Of a DNA stretch of 64,000 nucleotides, positions 1 through 10,521 are shown piece by piece. The stretch's first letter is position 1. Each line of letters opens with the position of its first letter. Position numbers and translations under genes: made by a program. Source of the DNA: Rhyacophila brunnea (Eukaryota > Arthropoda > Insecta > Trichoptera > Rhyacophilidae); assembly GCA_022495005.1 (NCBI GenBank), contig JAGYXB010001046.1, positions 62,001-126,000 on the forward strand, written 5' to 3'. The notes beneath the pieces were generated by a model. That model was not told the DNA's origin, ran no database searches, and was given only the letters and a program-made list of their open reading frames with translations.

Positions 1-961
1 CAACAGTGGCGAAAGGCAGGCTTTTTAGATCGGACATAAATAGTGCAACCTTAATTTTGTCAGTCAAACGTATTTGTTATATTTCCATTATATGTACATA
101 TTCCTGATCGTTTTTTACCCGCTCTTCTATGCGCATTTATGATTTTCTTATTGGCAATAAATTGAAACATTGGATTAAGTATAGATTTTTTATTTATTTT
201 ATATATATATTTTAACACTACGACAGAGCATGAGGCTTGATTACAGAAGTGCTATCAGAAATATATTTATTTAAGAAAACAAAACATTTTGGACATAACA
301 AATCAAAATTCTGGACCTTCACAATATGAGATTTATATTAAAACAAATATGGTTTTTGTAGGCTCGAGTCGAGTCAACAGTTATGGCCCAGAATATGTCG
401 TGGCTGCGACCAAGTAGGTTATTGACAGGCACATATAAATTTTAATTCCTTAGGACGCCAGGAATAGAAACAGTCTCTCGTGATAGAAAGTAAAAATATG
501 AACTAATACAAAAAATAGAAGTGAAAAATCACAAACACCCAGGTTTTTAAACCTGATCTGTGCCGTGAGGTTCTATATGGCGGCAAGTGAAACCTTACTA
601 TTTTTTTTATTATATTGAAAGTTTAACATGAACACTTACCAATCATATGCTAAATGCCTAATTATTGGATCAGTATTCTTTTGAATTTTAAAATATTCAA
701 AACAATCACCTAAGACTGGCATGCTGTCTTCAAAGACAGGCGAATAAGTTCGCGTTTGGTGTATGGCCGGCACTGTACGCCCGGCCATACCGCGAACCAC
801 ATGAATATTATTCCTACTTTATCTAGAAACGAGCCCAGCGTTCCCAAATCATAGATTAAATTACCATTCTTCAGATAAAAGATACGAAAGTAGTGATCTG
901 TTTGTGGGTTTTTGTTTTTAATTGGTTTCACAAACTTTATAAAGCCTCATATTCAATAGGG
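1..961. other. intergenic, no gene seen
   Basis: AT-rich sequence with only short open frames and no recognisable protein family. Nothing here supports a gene. The last eight bases are the left target-site duplication of the hAT element that follows. Confidence 0.4.
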
Positions 962-2004
962 CAGTGCTCTGCAACCAGTGTGCCACGAGACAATGCTAGG
1001 TGTGCCGCGGAGCATTGCTTAAAACACAAATGATTTTTTATATTATACAATAATTACTTGATAGTCAAAAATTGCGTAGGTACTTGGCTGGTAATAAATA
1101 AATTTGAGCACCTGCATAAACTTAATAAAACAATTCATGGTCAGATGAAGTATATTGACGTAATCTGACAAATAAGAATGATTTAAGACAAGGATCTCTA
1201 CAAATGTACCAAAGGACTAACCAGACCACCAATGAAAACAAGCAATTAATTTTGGATCCATCTCCAAGCCATTTAACTTTGCTTTAAAAGAAATTTCATC
1301 ATTACTTTTATCCAATCAATACGACTGGCTTCAAAACCCTTTTGCAACCAATGCCAAAAATTCTATAGAAGCGCTTATGCTATTTTCTGGATTTCGGTTA
1401 ATAAAGAATATCCTCGTATTTTTGATAAGGCTACCAAACTAAGTAAGTAAGGCTAAAAACTTTTACGTTCATTGAAACAAACTCAGGTATCATAATAGGT
1501 AGTTATTCTATTGCTAATATAAATACATGGGAATATGTAGTTATTGTGGGGCCCAAGCTCAAGGAGAGCGGTGTGGCAGGTCAAGCAGATAATTGAGATA
1601 AACAGAAATTACATGCTTGCTCTAATAGCACTGTTTTACTTCGCTACCATCACTATTTTAGCACATACGATTGTAGGATACATATTATTATTATTGTATC
1701 AATACTCGACATATAATTATTGTTAAAACGACAACTAACCGTAATTCAAGTGGATGTATTAATTAATACAAAAAGTCGCTAAACATAGAATCAATACGAT
1801 TAATTTTACATCGAACATCATTTGAAAAAAAACGCTATTTTAAAGTATTACACTGTCTTTAACCCTAGCGATAGGCAGGGGGGCGCCGAATATTCTGGCC
1901 TGGAGTCAATGTTTTGGTGTATAAATTGTTTTACGTGTGGTGTGCCGCGGAATTCTGGGAAGACCTGTAGTGTGCCATGGCTGAGAAAAGGTTGCGAAGC
2001 ACTG
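962..2004 (+). mobile_element. degenerate hAT-type DNA transposon
   Basis: The left end begins CAGTGCTCTGCAACC and the right end, read inward, begins CAGTGCTTCGCAACC, an inverted repeat of the CAGTG-CAACC type seen in Charlie-like hAT elements. The flanks read CAATAGGG (954-961) and CAATAAGGG (2005-2013), an 8-bp target duplication with one later insertion, as expected for hAT. Between about 1260 and 1460 the plus strand reads, with a frame change, as the C-terminal part of a hAT transposase: pieces QYDWLQNPF and FWISVNKEYPRIFDKA are visible. No full-length transposase remains, so it is immobile. Confidence 0.72.
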
Positions 2005-3299
2005 CAATAAGGGATCAAATGTCGCGCAACATTGAGTCAACGTTGCACGAAATATAGTGCTACTTTTCTACGTGACGCGGAACATGTTGCACATTTTCCT
2101 CGTACTTATAGTAAGTAAGGGGAATCAACCTAATTTGGATGTAATAATATTATGGAACACTGCATATTCGAAAATGAATATAGCAACTACCCATTTAATT
2201 TGTATCTACTATTAACTAGTACTTACAGAAAAATGAATAAAATTTATTACCTATTTTTAATTTTAAAACAAGATATTTTTATATTATTTTATTGACAAGC
2301 CCTTATAGTAAAACAATATTTGCTTAATTTGATAATAATATAAAACCAAAAAAATATAGTGACCAAACTAACTACGTGATACTCAAATCAGTAGATTTTG
2401 TGAAAATATACTGTACTTTCAATTACCTCAGACAAAAATCATTAAAGTGACAATGAATGAATACGACACGAAAGTTATTGTATAGGAATTAGTCGAAGGT
2501 GCCCGAAATATTTTTAAACATTCAATTATTTAATTATCGCATGACGTAAGGCTTGGTGGTTAATATTGTTTATTTCTGGAACGGAATCTTTAAAATATGT
2601 ACGCAGCACTGACTGACGTAACCTCATTGAGCGACATTTCCGCGATACTTGATTTGAGTCCTATGTGTACTAGCAAAATGTTCCGCGGCATTGTACCCGA
2701 GACATCGACGTAGATGATGCGCGTCATGTTCCGCAACATGATGCACGATTTGCCCTCAAGAGAATCCGAGTCTTTAATTAATAACAACTAGAAAACGGTT
2801 TATTTAACGGCATTTTGAAACGTAAGGCTGATTACTCATTAGCGAACCGTAACAGTCTAAGTTTCAGCTATTCATCCAACATGCGAACCAATTATTTAGC
2901 GTCGATACTGATCACTGTATCAGCAATGGTCATAGTTACGACTCGTCTACGGCTACTTGGCATCAGATGTTTAAATTAGTTTATAAGTAAACATTTTTTT
3001 AAATAAATATGTAATGAAAATCAATGAATACGTAAAAAACAAGTTAAATACTATTACAATAATTAGTGGCTAATAAAATTTCAAGAAAATAAAAATACTG
3101 CAACATACAGGTTTAAGGCTTCCTCATCGTTAGAAGTAGCATTAGATTATAATAAAAACAATAAAATAAAATATAGCAAGGGTGGCGTTTCTAGTTACAA
3201 TATTTCGTATATTTTATAAATTAATGGCAAGCTGCTAGATTCCTCATACGTATGTCTCAATATATGTAATTTAAGTCTAATAATTATCACTAAAATATT
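2005..3299. other. intergenic, no gene seen
   Basis: AT-rich sequence without a recognisable gene. An open frame of 65 codons on the minus strand at 2590-2787 resembles no family known to me and has no supporting context. Confidence 0.35.
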
Positions 3300-3876
3300 A
3301 AAACACACATCGCATTGATATGCTCATTCAACAGTCTCATTTTATGTGTATTAAGATGACTAATTAGTTGTTTATCAGTATGAGTAATTTGTCTTTTAAG
3401 ATCACTATTTTGTAATTAACTTTTTAAAACACACATCACATTGATGTGGATGTATGTATGTGTTATTGTGTCATTCTATGTATTTCGAGATGAACACTGT
3501 ATCTAAATGTTTAAGAACACACATCGTATTGATGTGGTTTTTCACCAGTATATGTCATTTTATGATGTCTTTCGAGATGACTAATTTCCAGAAACTTTTT
3601 GCACACACCACATTGATGTGGTTTTTCATCAGTGTGTTATTTTATGTTTTTTAAGATAACCATTTGCCATGAACTTTTTAAAACACACATCCCATTAACT
3701 TAGTTTTACCATTGTAATTCCGTATTCCACCATGTGTTATTCCGTGTCTTTTCAGATGATTAATTGACAGATTTTTTTGAAACTCACGTTGCATTGATGT
3801 CGTTTTTGACCCGCGTGTGTCATTTTAGCTTTTTTGAGATGAACAATTTAGACATTTTTTTAAAAACATCGCGTTA
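3300..3876 (-). pseudogene. decayed zinc fingers downstream of gene A stop
   Basis: On the minus strand, past the stop of gene A, the 84-base finger period continues for several more units with stops and small indels. Remnants of the C-x2-C, R/K-H and TH-x-EKP segments are recognisable, for example around 3510-3560 and 3600-3650. These look like former C-terminal fingers now outside the protein. The stretch could partly be 3' UTR. Genes B and C show the same arrangement. Confidence 0.6.
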
Positions 3877-5883
3877 TTATGATTTTTCACCAGTATGTGT
3901 CATTTGATGAGTTTTTAAATCACCAATTTGAAGAAATTTTTTAAAACACACATTGCATTGATAATGTTCTTCACCAGAATGTGTTTTTTTATGTCTCCTG
4001 AGATTACCAATTAGCAGAAATTTTGTGAAACACACATCGCATTGATGTGATTTTTCACCAGTATGTGTCAATTTATGTATTTTGAGAGTATTGAGGACTG
4101 TGAATTGTTTAAAACATACGTCGCATTGATGTGCTTTTTCACCCGAATGTGTTATTTTATGCCTTTTGAGAGTACCAATTAAATGAAAACTTTTAAAACA
4201 TACATCGCATTGATGTGGTTTTTCACCAGAATGTGTCATTTTATGTCTTTTGAGATTGGATATTTGTTGAAATTTTTTGAAACACACATCGCATTGATGT
4301 GGCTTTTCATTAGTATGTGTCATTTTATGTTTTTTAAGTGAACCAATTTCTAGAAAACTTTTAAAACAAACATCGCATTCATGTGGTTTTTCACCGGTAT
4401 GTGTCATTCTATGTATTTTGAGATGACCAAATTGTCTGAATGTTTTCAAACACACGTTGCATTGATGTGGTTTTTCACCGGTATGTGTCATTCTATGTTT
4501 TTTGAGAGTATTGAGGACTGTGAATTGTTTAAAACATACGTCGCATTGATGTGCTTTTTCACCCGAATGTGTTATTTTATGCCTATTGAGAGTACCAATT
4601 ATATGAAAACTTTTAAAACATACATCGCATTGATGTGGTTTTTCACCAGAATGTGTCATTTTATGTCTTTTGAGATCACTATTTGCAATAAACTTTTTAA
4701 AACACACATTGCATTGATGTGGATGATCACCAGTATGTATCATTTGATGTCTTTTGAGATTGGATATTTGTTGAAATTTTTTGAAACACACATCGCATTG
4801 ATGTGGCTTTTCATTAGTATGTGTCATTTTATGTTTTTTGAGATCACCATTTGCTATAAATTTTTTAAAACACACATCACATTGATATGGTTTTACATCA
4901 CTATGTGTTATTTCGTGTCTTTTGAGAAGACCAATTGACTGAAATTTTTCGAAACATACTTTGCATTGACGTGGTTTTTGAACAGTGTTTGCCATTTCAT
5001 GTCTTTTGAGATGGGCAATTTGCGGATTATTTTTAAAGCTCATATCGCACTGTTGTAGTTTTTCACCAGTATGTGTCATTTGATGGGTCTTTAATTCACC
5101 AATTTGCAGAAAATTTTCAAAACATACATCGCATTGATATGATTTTTTACTGTTATGTGTTTTTTTATGTCTTTTGAGATTACTAATTTGCAGATATTTT
5201 TTAAAGCACATATCGCATTGATGTGGTTTCCCGCCAGTATGTGTCAATTTATGTATTTTGAGAGTACTGAAGAATGTGAATTGTTTAAGACATATATCGC
5301 ATTGATGTGGTTTTTCACCAGAATGTGTCATTTTATGTCTTTTGAGGTCACTATTTGCTCTGAACTTTTTAAAACACACATCGCATTGATGTGGTTTTTC
5401 ACCAGTGTGTGAAATTTTATGTCTTTTGAGTTTACTAAGTATCTGAAATCTTTTAAAGCACACATCGCATTGATGTAGTTTTTTGTCAATCTTCTGGCAA
5501 ACATGCTGCGAAATTTTATGTGAACGAACATTGCATTCATTTTGTTCAGCACTATGTGACTTTAATACTTGCTGATATTTCACGCATGAATTGGAGTGAC
5601 TTTTTAGATGATTGACAGATTCAAACACTCCATAACAATCATTGCAAATAAAGTTACGCGGAAAATATGTAACTCTTCTCAGCTCTATTCGAACCACCTT
5701 TTGCAAGCATAGCTTCTGAACTTCCTGTTTGATGTTTGGTATATCCGTAGTTAGTTCCGAGTAGCGTATCGTCATATTTTTGATGTCATTGGTTGCTTGT
5801 GCTGTTTTACTGTCAACTGTATCTTTTTTAACGATGTCCAATGTATTACTGTGAAGTGGTGTGTAATATTGCTCGATCGGAAT
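3877..5883 (-). CDS. gene A, exon 3: poly-C2H2 zinc-finger protein
   Basis: Last coding exon of a predicted nuclear DNA-binding protein, about 774 residues over three exons. The exon opens after an acceptor (TTGTAG at 5884-5889, minus strand) with 14 codons ahead of a TTG that can be mistaken for the start. It first encodes a linker with an IKQE SUMO-consensus site, then a divergent finger (FICNDC...H-x3-C), then 19 tandem C2H2 units of the HQCDVCFKKF...LKRHKMTHTGEKP type. Unit 6 of the tandem array is damaged: its second cysteine is serine and its last histidine is asparagine. Two near-identical blocks (4081-4255 and 4501-4675) show recent duplication of fingers. No ZAD, KRAB or BTB domain is visible. 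The protein ends HTGEKS-stop, like genes B and C. Family function is transcriptional control; the target is unknown. Confidence 0.85.
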   Translation of the reverse strand: MPIEQYYTPLHSNTLDIVKKDTVDSKTAQATNDIKNMTIRYSELTTDIPNIKQEVQKLCLQKVVRIELRRVTYFPRNFICNDCYGVFESVNHLKSHSNSCVKYQQVLKSHSAEQNECNVRSHKISQHVCQKIDKKLHQCDVCFKRFQILSKLKRHKISHTGEKPHQCDVCFKKFRANSDLKRHKMTHSGEKPHQCDICLKQFTFFSTLKIHKLTHTGGKPHQCDMCFKKYLQISNLKRHKKTHNSKKSYQCDVCFENFLQIGELKTHQMTHTGEKLQQCDMSFKNNPQIAHLKRHEMANTVQKPRQCKVCFEKFQSIGLLKRHEITHSDVKPYQCDVCFKKFIANGDLKKHKMTHTNEKPHQCDVCFKKFQQISNLKRHQMIHTGDHPHQCNVCFKKFIANSDLKRHKMTHSGEKPHQCDVCFKSFHIIGTLNRHKITHSGEKAHQCDVCFKQFTVLNTLKKHRMTHTGEKPHQCNVCLKTFRQFGHLKIHRMTHTGEKPHECDVCFKSFLEIGSLKKHKMTHTNEKPHQCDVCFKKFQQISNLKRHKMTHSGEKPHQCDVCFKSFHLIGTLKRHKITHSGEKAHQCDVCFKQFTVLNTLKIHKLTHTGEKSHQCDVCFTKFLLIGNLRRHKKTHSGEEHYQCNVCFKKFLQIGDLKTHQMTHTGEKS

Positions 5884-6059
5884 CTACAATGAGAATAGAG
5901 TTGGTATATTCAATTGGATAATATTAAAATAAATAAAATATGATTGTATTCCTTATTGATGATCTAATGTCAAAACCCTGTATCTGACCTATTTGACGAA
6001 AATGACTCTTTGACGTATGGTTGAGCTTTTAAAGTGGACTGTAATTATTTTAAGGGAAG

Positions 6060-6265
6060 ATGAGGAGGTCGGATCTAGGGGTGGGGGGCGATGGAACAGA
6101 ATGCCAGACACTGACCTTTGTGATGATGTTTGATAGCTCCGTGTTTTGGTTTCAACTGTCACTCGCGCGGTATTGTTGTTTTGGGTCACCCGGTTTGTAT
6201 ACTCACGCACTTTGTAGCACAGTTTTATGGATTATATGTGAAGGTGTATGAATGATGATGATAGT
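6060..6265. repeat. dispersed repeat shared with the 3' flanks of genes B and C
   Basis: The segment has weak but extended similarity to about 40985-41165 and 57185-57365. Shared pieces include the GGATGCCAG/GAATGCCAG, CGGTATTGTT and GGGTCA-CCGGT blocks in the same order. It ends near a short (ATG)n run. It could be an old SINE or LINE tail; family unknown. Confidence 0.35.
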
Positions 6266-7176
6266 TTATGAATGAGTCTGCATACATTGAATCAATCACT
6301 TAAGCGACGGAAAGCTATTATAAGCCCGCTATCGAGATGCCACTGAATGTTATTTGTAACACCGTCTCTCATGACCCGTAATTGCTAATTGATTGTCTGG
6401 TGACAATAACACTGGGGATTAGGAGGTGGATGAGGAGATAAGGAGTGAAATGGGAATATAAATGGCCCAACCAATGTACTAAAAACAAAAATACTGCCCA
6501 TCGAATGCAAAATTTCCATATTTCTGTAGCTATTTTCACAAAAATTATAAGTACAGCCATTTTAGTATTTTCTCGTATCTGAAAATTGCAGGAATAAACC
6601 TATAATAGGCCGTATCTTGTCTTTACGCTGTCAAGAGTGTTGCTTAGTTCGGCTTCAAAATGTCATTTTCGAATTACCTATTTAAAGGGTAAAACAGTAA
6701 GTAATAAAAAAATTTAGACAAAATTACAAATTGAAACCTTTTGATTATTTCCTGTGAAACTGCGTGAATTTATTAGTTTATGCTGGTATTCAGCAACAAT
6801 TGAAGCAATAGAAGCCAAAACTGTTTTGGCTATTCAAGATATATGGCCAGCAGTGCACGAAAAAAACGGAAATGGGACAACTGGACGCCAGGACAATAGG
6901 ACGCCGCACTGTCGTAGACACGTAAACAGAACATAGGACAAGAAATTTTCATTAGTTTCTATCAACCACTTAGTAGTTTTAAATAATTTTACTCTTAACA
7001 TAATGTTTTTTTTTATTGCGAATGAAGAATTATCATGCCTAAGGCTTTATATAAATTAATATAAAACGTTTAAGTGAAACGGCAAATAATTTTCAACTGT
7101 ATGTGGAACGAAATTTCGGCCGCGTTGCCATTCGGAGAGCGATAGTCGAGGTGTCCGCACGTCGATTTGTTTTGTC

Positions 7177-7231
7177 ATGGCGTCAGATGAAAATATTCTT
7201 AAATCGTGTAAAGATGACAAAAAAACTTTAC
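7177..7231 (+). other. candidate short first coding exon, unassigned
   Basis: An ATG at 7177 opens a frame reading MASDENILKSCKDDKKTL that runs into a good donor (C then GTATGT at 7232). It lies in the sense opposite to gene A, inside its intron 2. No partner exon was found. It may be a nested gene start, a transposon first exon or chance. Confidence 0.18.
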
Positions 7232-7770
7232 GTATGTACTTAAAAAGTAGACATGTGAATGAATTTACTATTATATTACGAATATAATAATAAACATAAA
7301 AATAAAAGGACGCATGTTGAATTTTTTAGACAAATTATATTTCGTTCGGCTCGCGTCATTTGCACAATCCGCGCATCGCCTAAACAAGATCTTTTTAGAC
7401 CATGCCTCAGCTGAGGTTATAGTGTTAAACATATGCACGATTAACGCATTCGCTGCTAACTATATAACAAGATTTTAATTGCCCCCTTTAAAATGCACGT
7501 TAATTACATCGATCAGCCGCCTGGCAATTACGCGCCAGGTGCGTCTTCAGCGTCCAAAGTATTAAGTAAATATTTTTTTTAAAGTACCTATAAGTACCAA
7601 ACGTCTATTTATTTTTGAATTGCATGGCGCCCAGTTATCCCGGTGCCAAAAAAACAGTCATGAAATCATTTTTAAATGTTGTGTATCGATCTTTTGAATA
7701 AAAAGAAATGTATAAAAGCTAACGTGTTATTTTTAATAGTTAAAACAGCCTTTATTATAATTGAACGTAC

Positions 7771-7923
7771 CTGATCCAAAGGCTTGTATTGTGGATACGA
7801 GCAGCCAGGCAGAGGAGACTCATTTTTAATTTGGCGGTTGTCAACAAATTCTTCTTTGATGACGACTCCCTCATTATCATTCTCACTCTCAGACTTTATA
7901 TTGATCAAAACGTTCTCACTCTC
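7771..7923 (-). CDS. gene A, exon 2: acidic SUMO-motif linker
   Basis: A 51-codon, phase-0 exon bounded by acceptor TTTTCAG (minus strand, ending at 7924) and donor GTACGT. It reads ESENVLINIKSESENDNEG and onward to PLDQ. It carries three hydrophobic-K-x-E sites (IKSE, IKEE, IKNE), the consensus for SUMO attachment. Length, splice phase and sequence match exon 2 of genes B (37910-38062) and C (54033-54185), which is the main evidence that it is real. No folded domain is visible; it is probably a disordered regulatory linker. Confidence 0.8.
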
Positions 7924-7933
7924 CTGAAAAGAC

Positions 7934-7960
7934 CATTATTATTATTATTATTATTATTAT
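7934..7960. repeat. (ATT)n microsatellite
   Basis: About nine ATT repeats lie just upstream of the exon 2 acceptor of gene A (minus strand), between the hairpin arm of intron 1 and the polypyrimidine tract. Confidence 0.85.
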
Positions 7961-9055
7961 GTAACAGTATCATCATTATAAACAGCCAAAGCAGCGCCAT
8001 CTTTAGATTAATAAAGCCTGAGCATATCTTTTTGCACAACCAACGAGTGGTCCACTATTCAGCTGTCAAAATCAGATCCCAGATTGCTTGACGTATTGTT
8101 TCGCCCTTTCTTGTTTCAAATTGAATTATAAAAAAATCTCAAATCAAATATATTAACTATAAATGTTATTTATAAATAATATACTTACATTCCTATTATT
8201 CATCAGCTGTCAAAGTCAGACTAGTCCTTCATACAAAAATCGTGGTAATATTTATTTCCAAAAAATATGTAGCATTGATCTATGCATTAGGTACATTTGT
8301 AGAAAGTTTATTAGCGCTAGTGTATTATTTTTCATTTAACTCATCTATCCAAATCAAGCCATCCCCTGTGTCAAGGCTTACTTTGACCGTCACTTTCAAT
8401 TATTAATAACAGAGAACAACTAAATCAAATGATCTCCAAGGTCTCCAAGATACGTTAAAACAATCTGAAAGAGTACTCATCTATCCAAATCAACCAATTT
8501 ACTGTGTGAACACGACAGACGCGTCAGTATGAGCACTATATAGAACAATATCAAGCCATGACAGGTCATCCATGGGAGGGGCAAAAAAAGTAGGACCAGT
8601 CGTTGTGAATGTATCGGCTTTCTACTTGAGACGGCAATGTTTTAACAGTTTGAGGTTATGAGATTATTAGGTTTCAGTAACGCAGTGTGTGAAGCATCAG
8701 TCACTGGCCAGTTTATGAGTTCCATCACCAACCAGTTCGTCAGATTTCAGTTTCTGCATGAGCGGATGGCCTAACTCGGTTTTTTTCGGTTTTGTGGGTT
8801 GGACAAGTCTGGATCTGATCAAGACAATTATGTTGGTTAATGTTTTATTTAAATGGTAATGAAACGTCTTTGGTAGGTATTTGGGGTCTTGTGACTGGTT
8901 CTCCGCCGTCGCGCGCTGACATCTGTCAATGAACGCAGTGTTGCCAACTGAACTATAATTATAGTACATGTTGGTCCGCGTACTATTAAAAAAGTATAGT
9001 ACGTCAAAAATACCACAATTTTGAAAAATGGAATTAATTGAATTCGCCGATTATG

Positions 9056-9085
9056 TTAGGTTGGGTTGGGTTAGATTAGGTTAAG
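9056..9085 (+). repeat. short interstitial (TTAGG)n-like tract
   Basis: Six pentamers in a row: TTAGG, TTGGG, TTGGG, TTAGA, TTAGG, TTAAG. TTAGG is the usual insect telomere unit. The tract is short, degenerate and internal to an intron, so it is not a chromosome end. Confidence 0.6.
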
Positions 9086-9459
9086 TCAAATCACAGAACA
9101 GATAATAAATAGAATACCGATAGGCTATATTCAATACGCCGCATGTTGATGCGGGGTTTTTGAATGTGTGCGTGTCCTACAAAAATAAAGCACGCATTAT
9201 GCACGTGCAATAGTGTGTGTAATACACCAACATTAAATGAGCGTAAATGCATAAACCGAGAGCAGTTTTCAGTATTCGACGTACAACGTTTTTTTGACAC
9301 GTGGGTAAGTTTTCCCGATTCTTCCTTACTGGAGTCGGTTACCTGCTATCGCCTTACCCGTTAAGTATTTCAGTTACCATTATTTCTGAGTTCCCAGGGT
9401 CCATTGGAAAAATGGAATTACTTGAATTCGACGGTTAGCATATTTTTACATTTTCAACA

Positions 9460-9606
9460 CGTCGTGAGCCTAATACTATAAGGTTCTAAGTGTTCGTCCT
9501 TGAAAAAACAAACCCATCAAAGAAGTAGTATTCTAAGCTGCCCAGTTGTTACTTTTGTTTCTCCAAGGACAAACACTTAGAACCTTGTAGTTCTCCACTC
9601 GCGACG
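9460..9606. repeat. foldback (hairpin) element
   Basis: Arms beginning CGTCGTGAG and, in reverse complement from the right, CGTCGCGAGTGGAG both continue into a shared AAGGTTCTAAGTGTT block, with a loop of about 60 bases between. This is typical of a small foldback MITE. It sits at the centre of the larger inverted repeat in intron 1. Confidence 0.65.
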
Positions 9607-10356
9607 TCCTATAATTTTTGCCGAAACACTATCATTTCTTGAACCGCGTGCTATAATTCGATGACAAAAAGATAGCTGAATTCAACAATAGCGATTGACA
9701 GCCAAAGACGGCGGATGACCAGTCACAAGCACCGGTATGTGTAAAACAGGTGACAGCGTATTGAGTTTTTGAAATGATTAACAAAAAATATCATCAACTT
9801 TACTATCGAGTATTCGCTAATAGGTACTAATAACAATATTAGGTAATATTGTTAATTTTGAAGAATGGTCGTGCTTATTTCCGTTTACAACAAAATTATG
9901 AATACCCTACACAAATAAGGGATCTACTTACCCAATGCCGACTGAAGAGGAAAGCCGATACATTACACGACTGGTTCTACCTTTCTACCCCTCCCGTTCT
10001 CTATGGTTGACCTGTGTTCACTTGTCGGAGTATTCTTAGTTTCAGATTATTTTAACGTATTTGGAGTTCATCTGATTTAGTGGCACTGTGTTATTAATAA
10101 CAATTGGAAGTGACGATCAAATTAAGTAAACTTCTTCTGTGTATAATAATATCATAATACACTAGGACGTTTGTCAATGTGACAGTCAACTCTAAACGAC
10201 AATAACTAATATCTTATTTATACTCTTCAGTCATTATAGAATACAAAACTCTGCTTGTAAGTTTTTTATCAATAAATAGTATGGCAGTGAACCACTAGTT
10301 GCTTATGCAAAAAGTTATGCTCAGGTTTTATTAATCTAAAGATGGCGGTGACTTAC

Positions 10357-10521
10357 CTCTTTGAAGTGGACAATATTGCTGTCGTCATCAATATTTTCCT
10401 GTTTGACTGCCACGTCAAATCGACCTTTGCCTTCGAAGTCCCTTTGGTATGAACCGTCCCCGTTTACCTCCTCCGTTTCGTCAGGCAACATTTCATCGAT
10501 TGTCTCGGTTTTAACGTCCAT
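10357..10521 (-). CDS. gene A, exon 1: start of the zinc-finger protein
   Basis: A 55-codon first exon starting at an ATG (10519-10521) with MDVKTETIDEM and ending FKE at a consensus donor GAG|GTAAGT. It is acidic and holds two SUMO-consensus sites, VKTE at residues 3-6 and VKQE at residues 39-42. The motif GRFDV-x-VKQENI and the 55-codon length are shared with exon 1 of genes B and C, so the start and donor are well supported. Phase 0 joins to exon 2. No DNA-binding domain lies here. Confidence 0.82.

Larger units (their letters stand above)
5884..7770 (-). other. gene A intron 2
   Basis: Intron between exons 2 and 3 of gene A, with donor GTACGT next to 7771 and acceptor TTGTAG next to 5883. 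It contains a dispersed repeat at 6060-6265 and a possible unrelated plus-strand first exon at 7177-7231. The rest is AT-rich with nothing recognisable. Confidence 0.7.
7988..10350. repeat. inverted-repeat intron 1 of gene A
   Basis: The two ends of gene A intron 1 are inverted copies of each other. The segment just inside the exon 1 donor (about 10275-10345) matches 7988-8060 in reverse complement. Segment 9940-10125 matches 8388-8630, and 9640-9760 matches parts of 8888-8985. The shared order makes one broken inverted repeat with arms of several hundred bases around a central foldback at 9460-9606. Segment 8590-8790 is also homologous to intron 1 of gene B (36000-36160) in the orientation expected from gene direction. 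Confidence 0.65.

Noticed and set aside
4381..5412. Open frames on the plus strand across gene A exon 3 (185 and 85 codons, FF-x-CHFMSFE repeats)
   Set aside because: They are the antisense of the tandem finger repeats; the periodic hydrophobic peptide follows from the 84-base unit.
9056..9085. A chromosome end or telomere
   Set aside because: Only six degenerate units, inside an intron of an intact gene.
3877..10521. A ZAD, KRAB or BTB domain at the N-terminus of the finger genes
   Set aside because: The N-terminal exons are short, acidic and lack the ZAD cysteines and any KRAB or BTB pattern.
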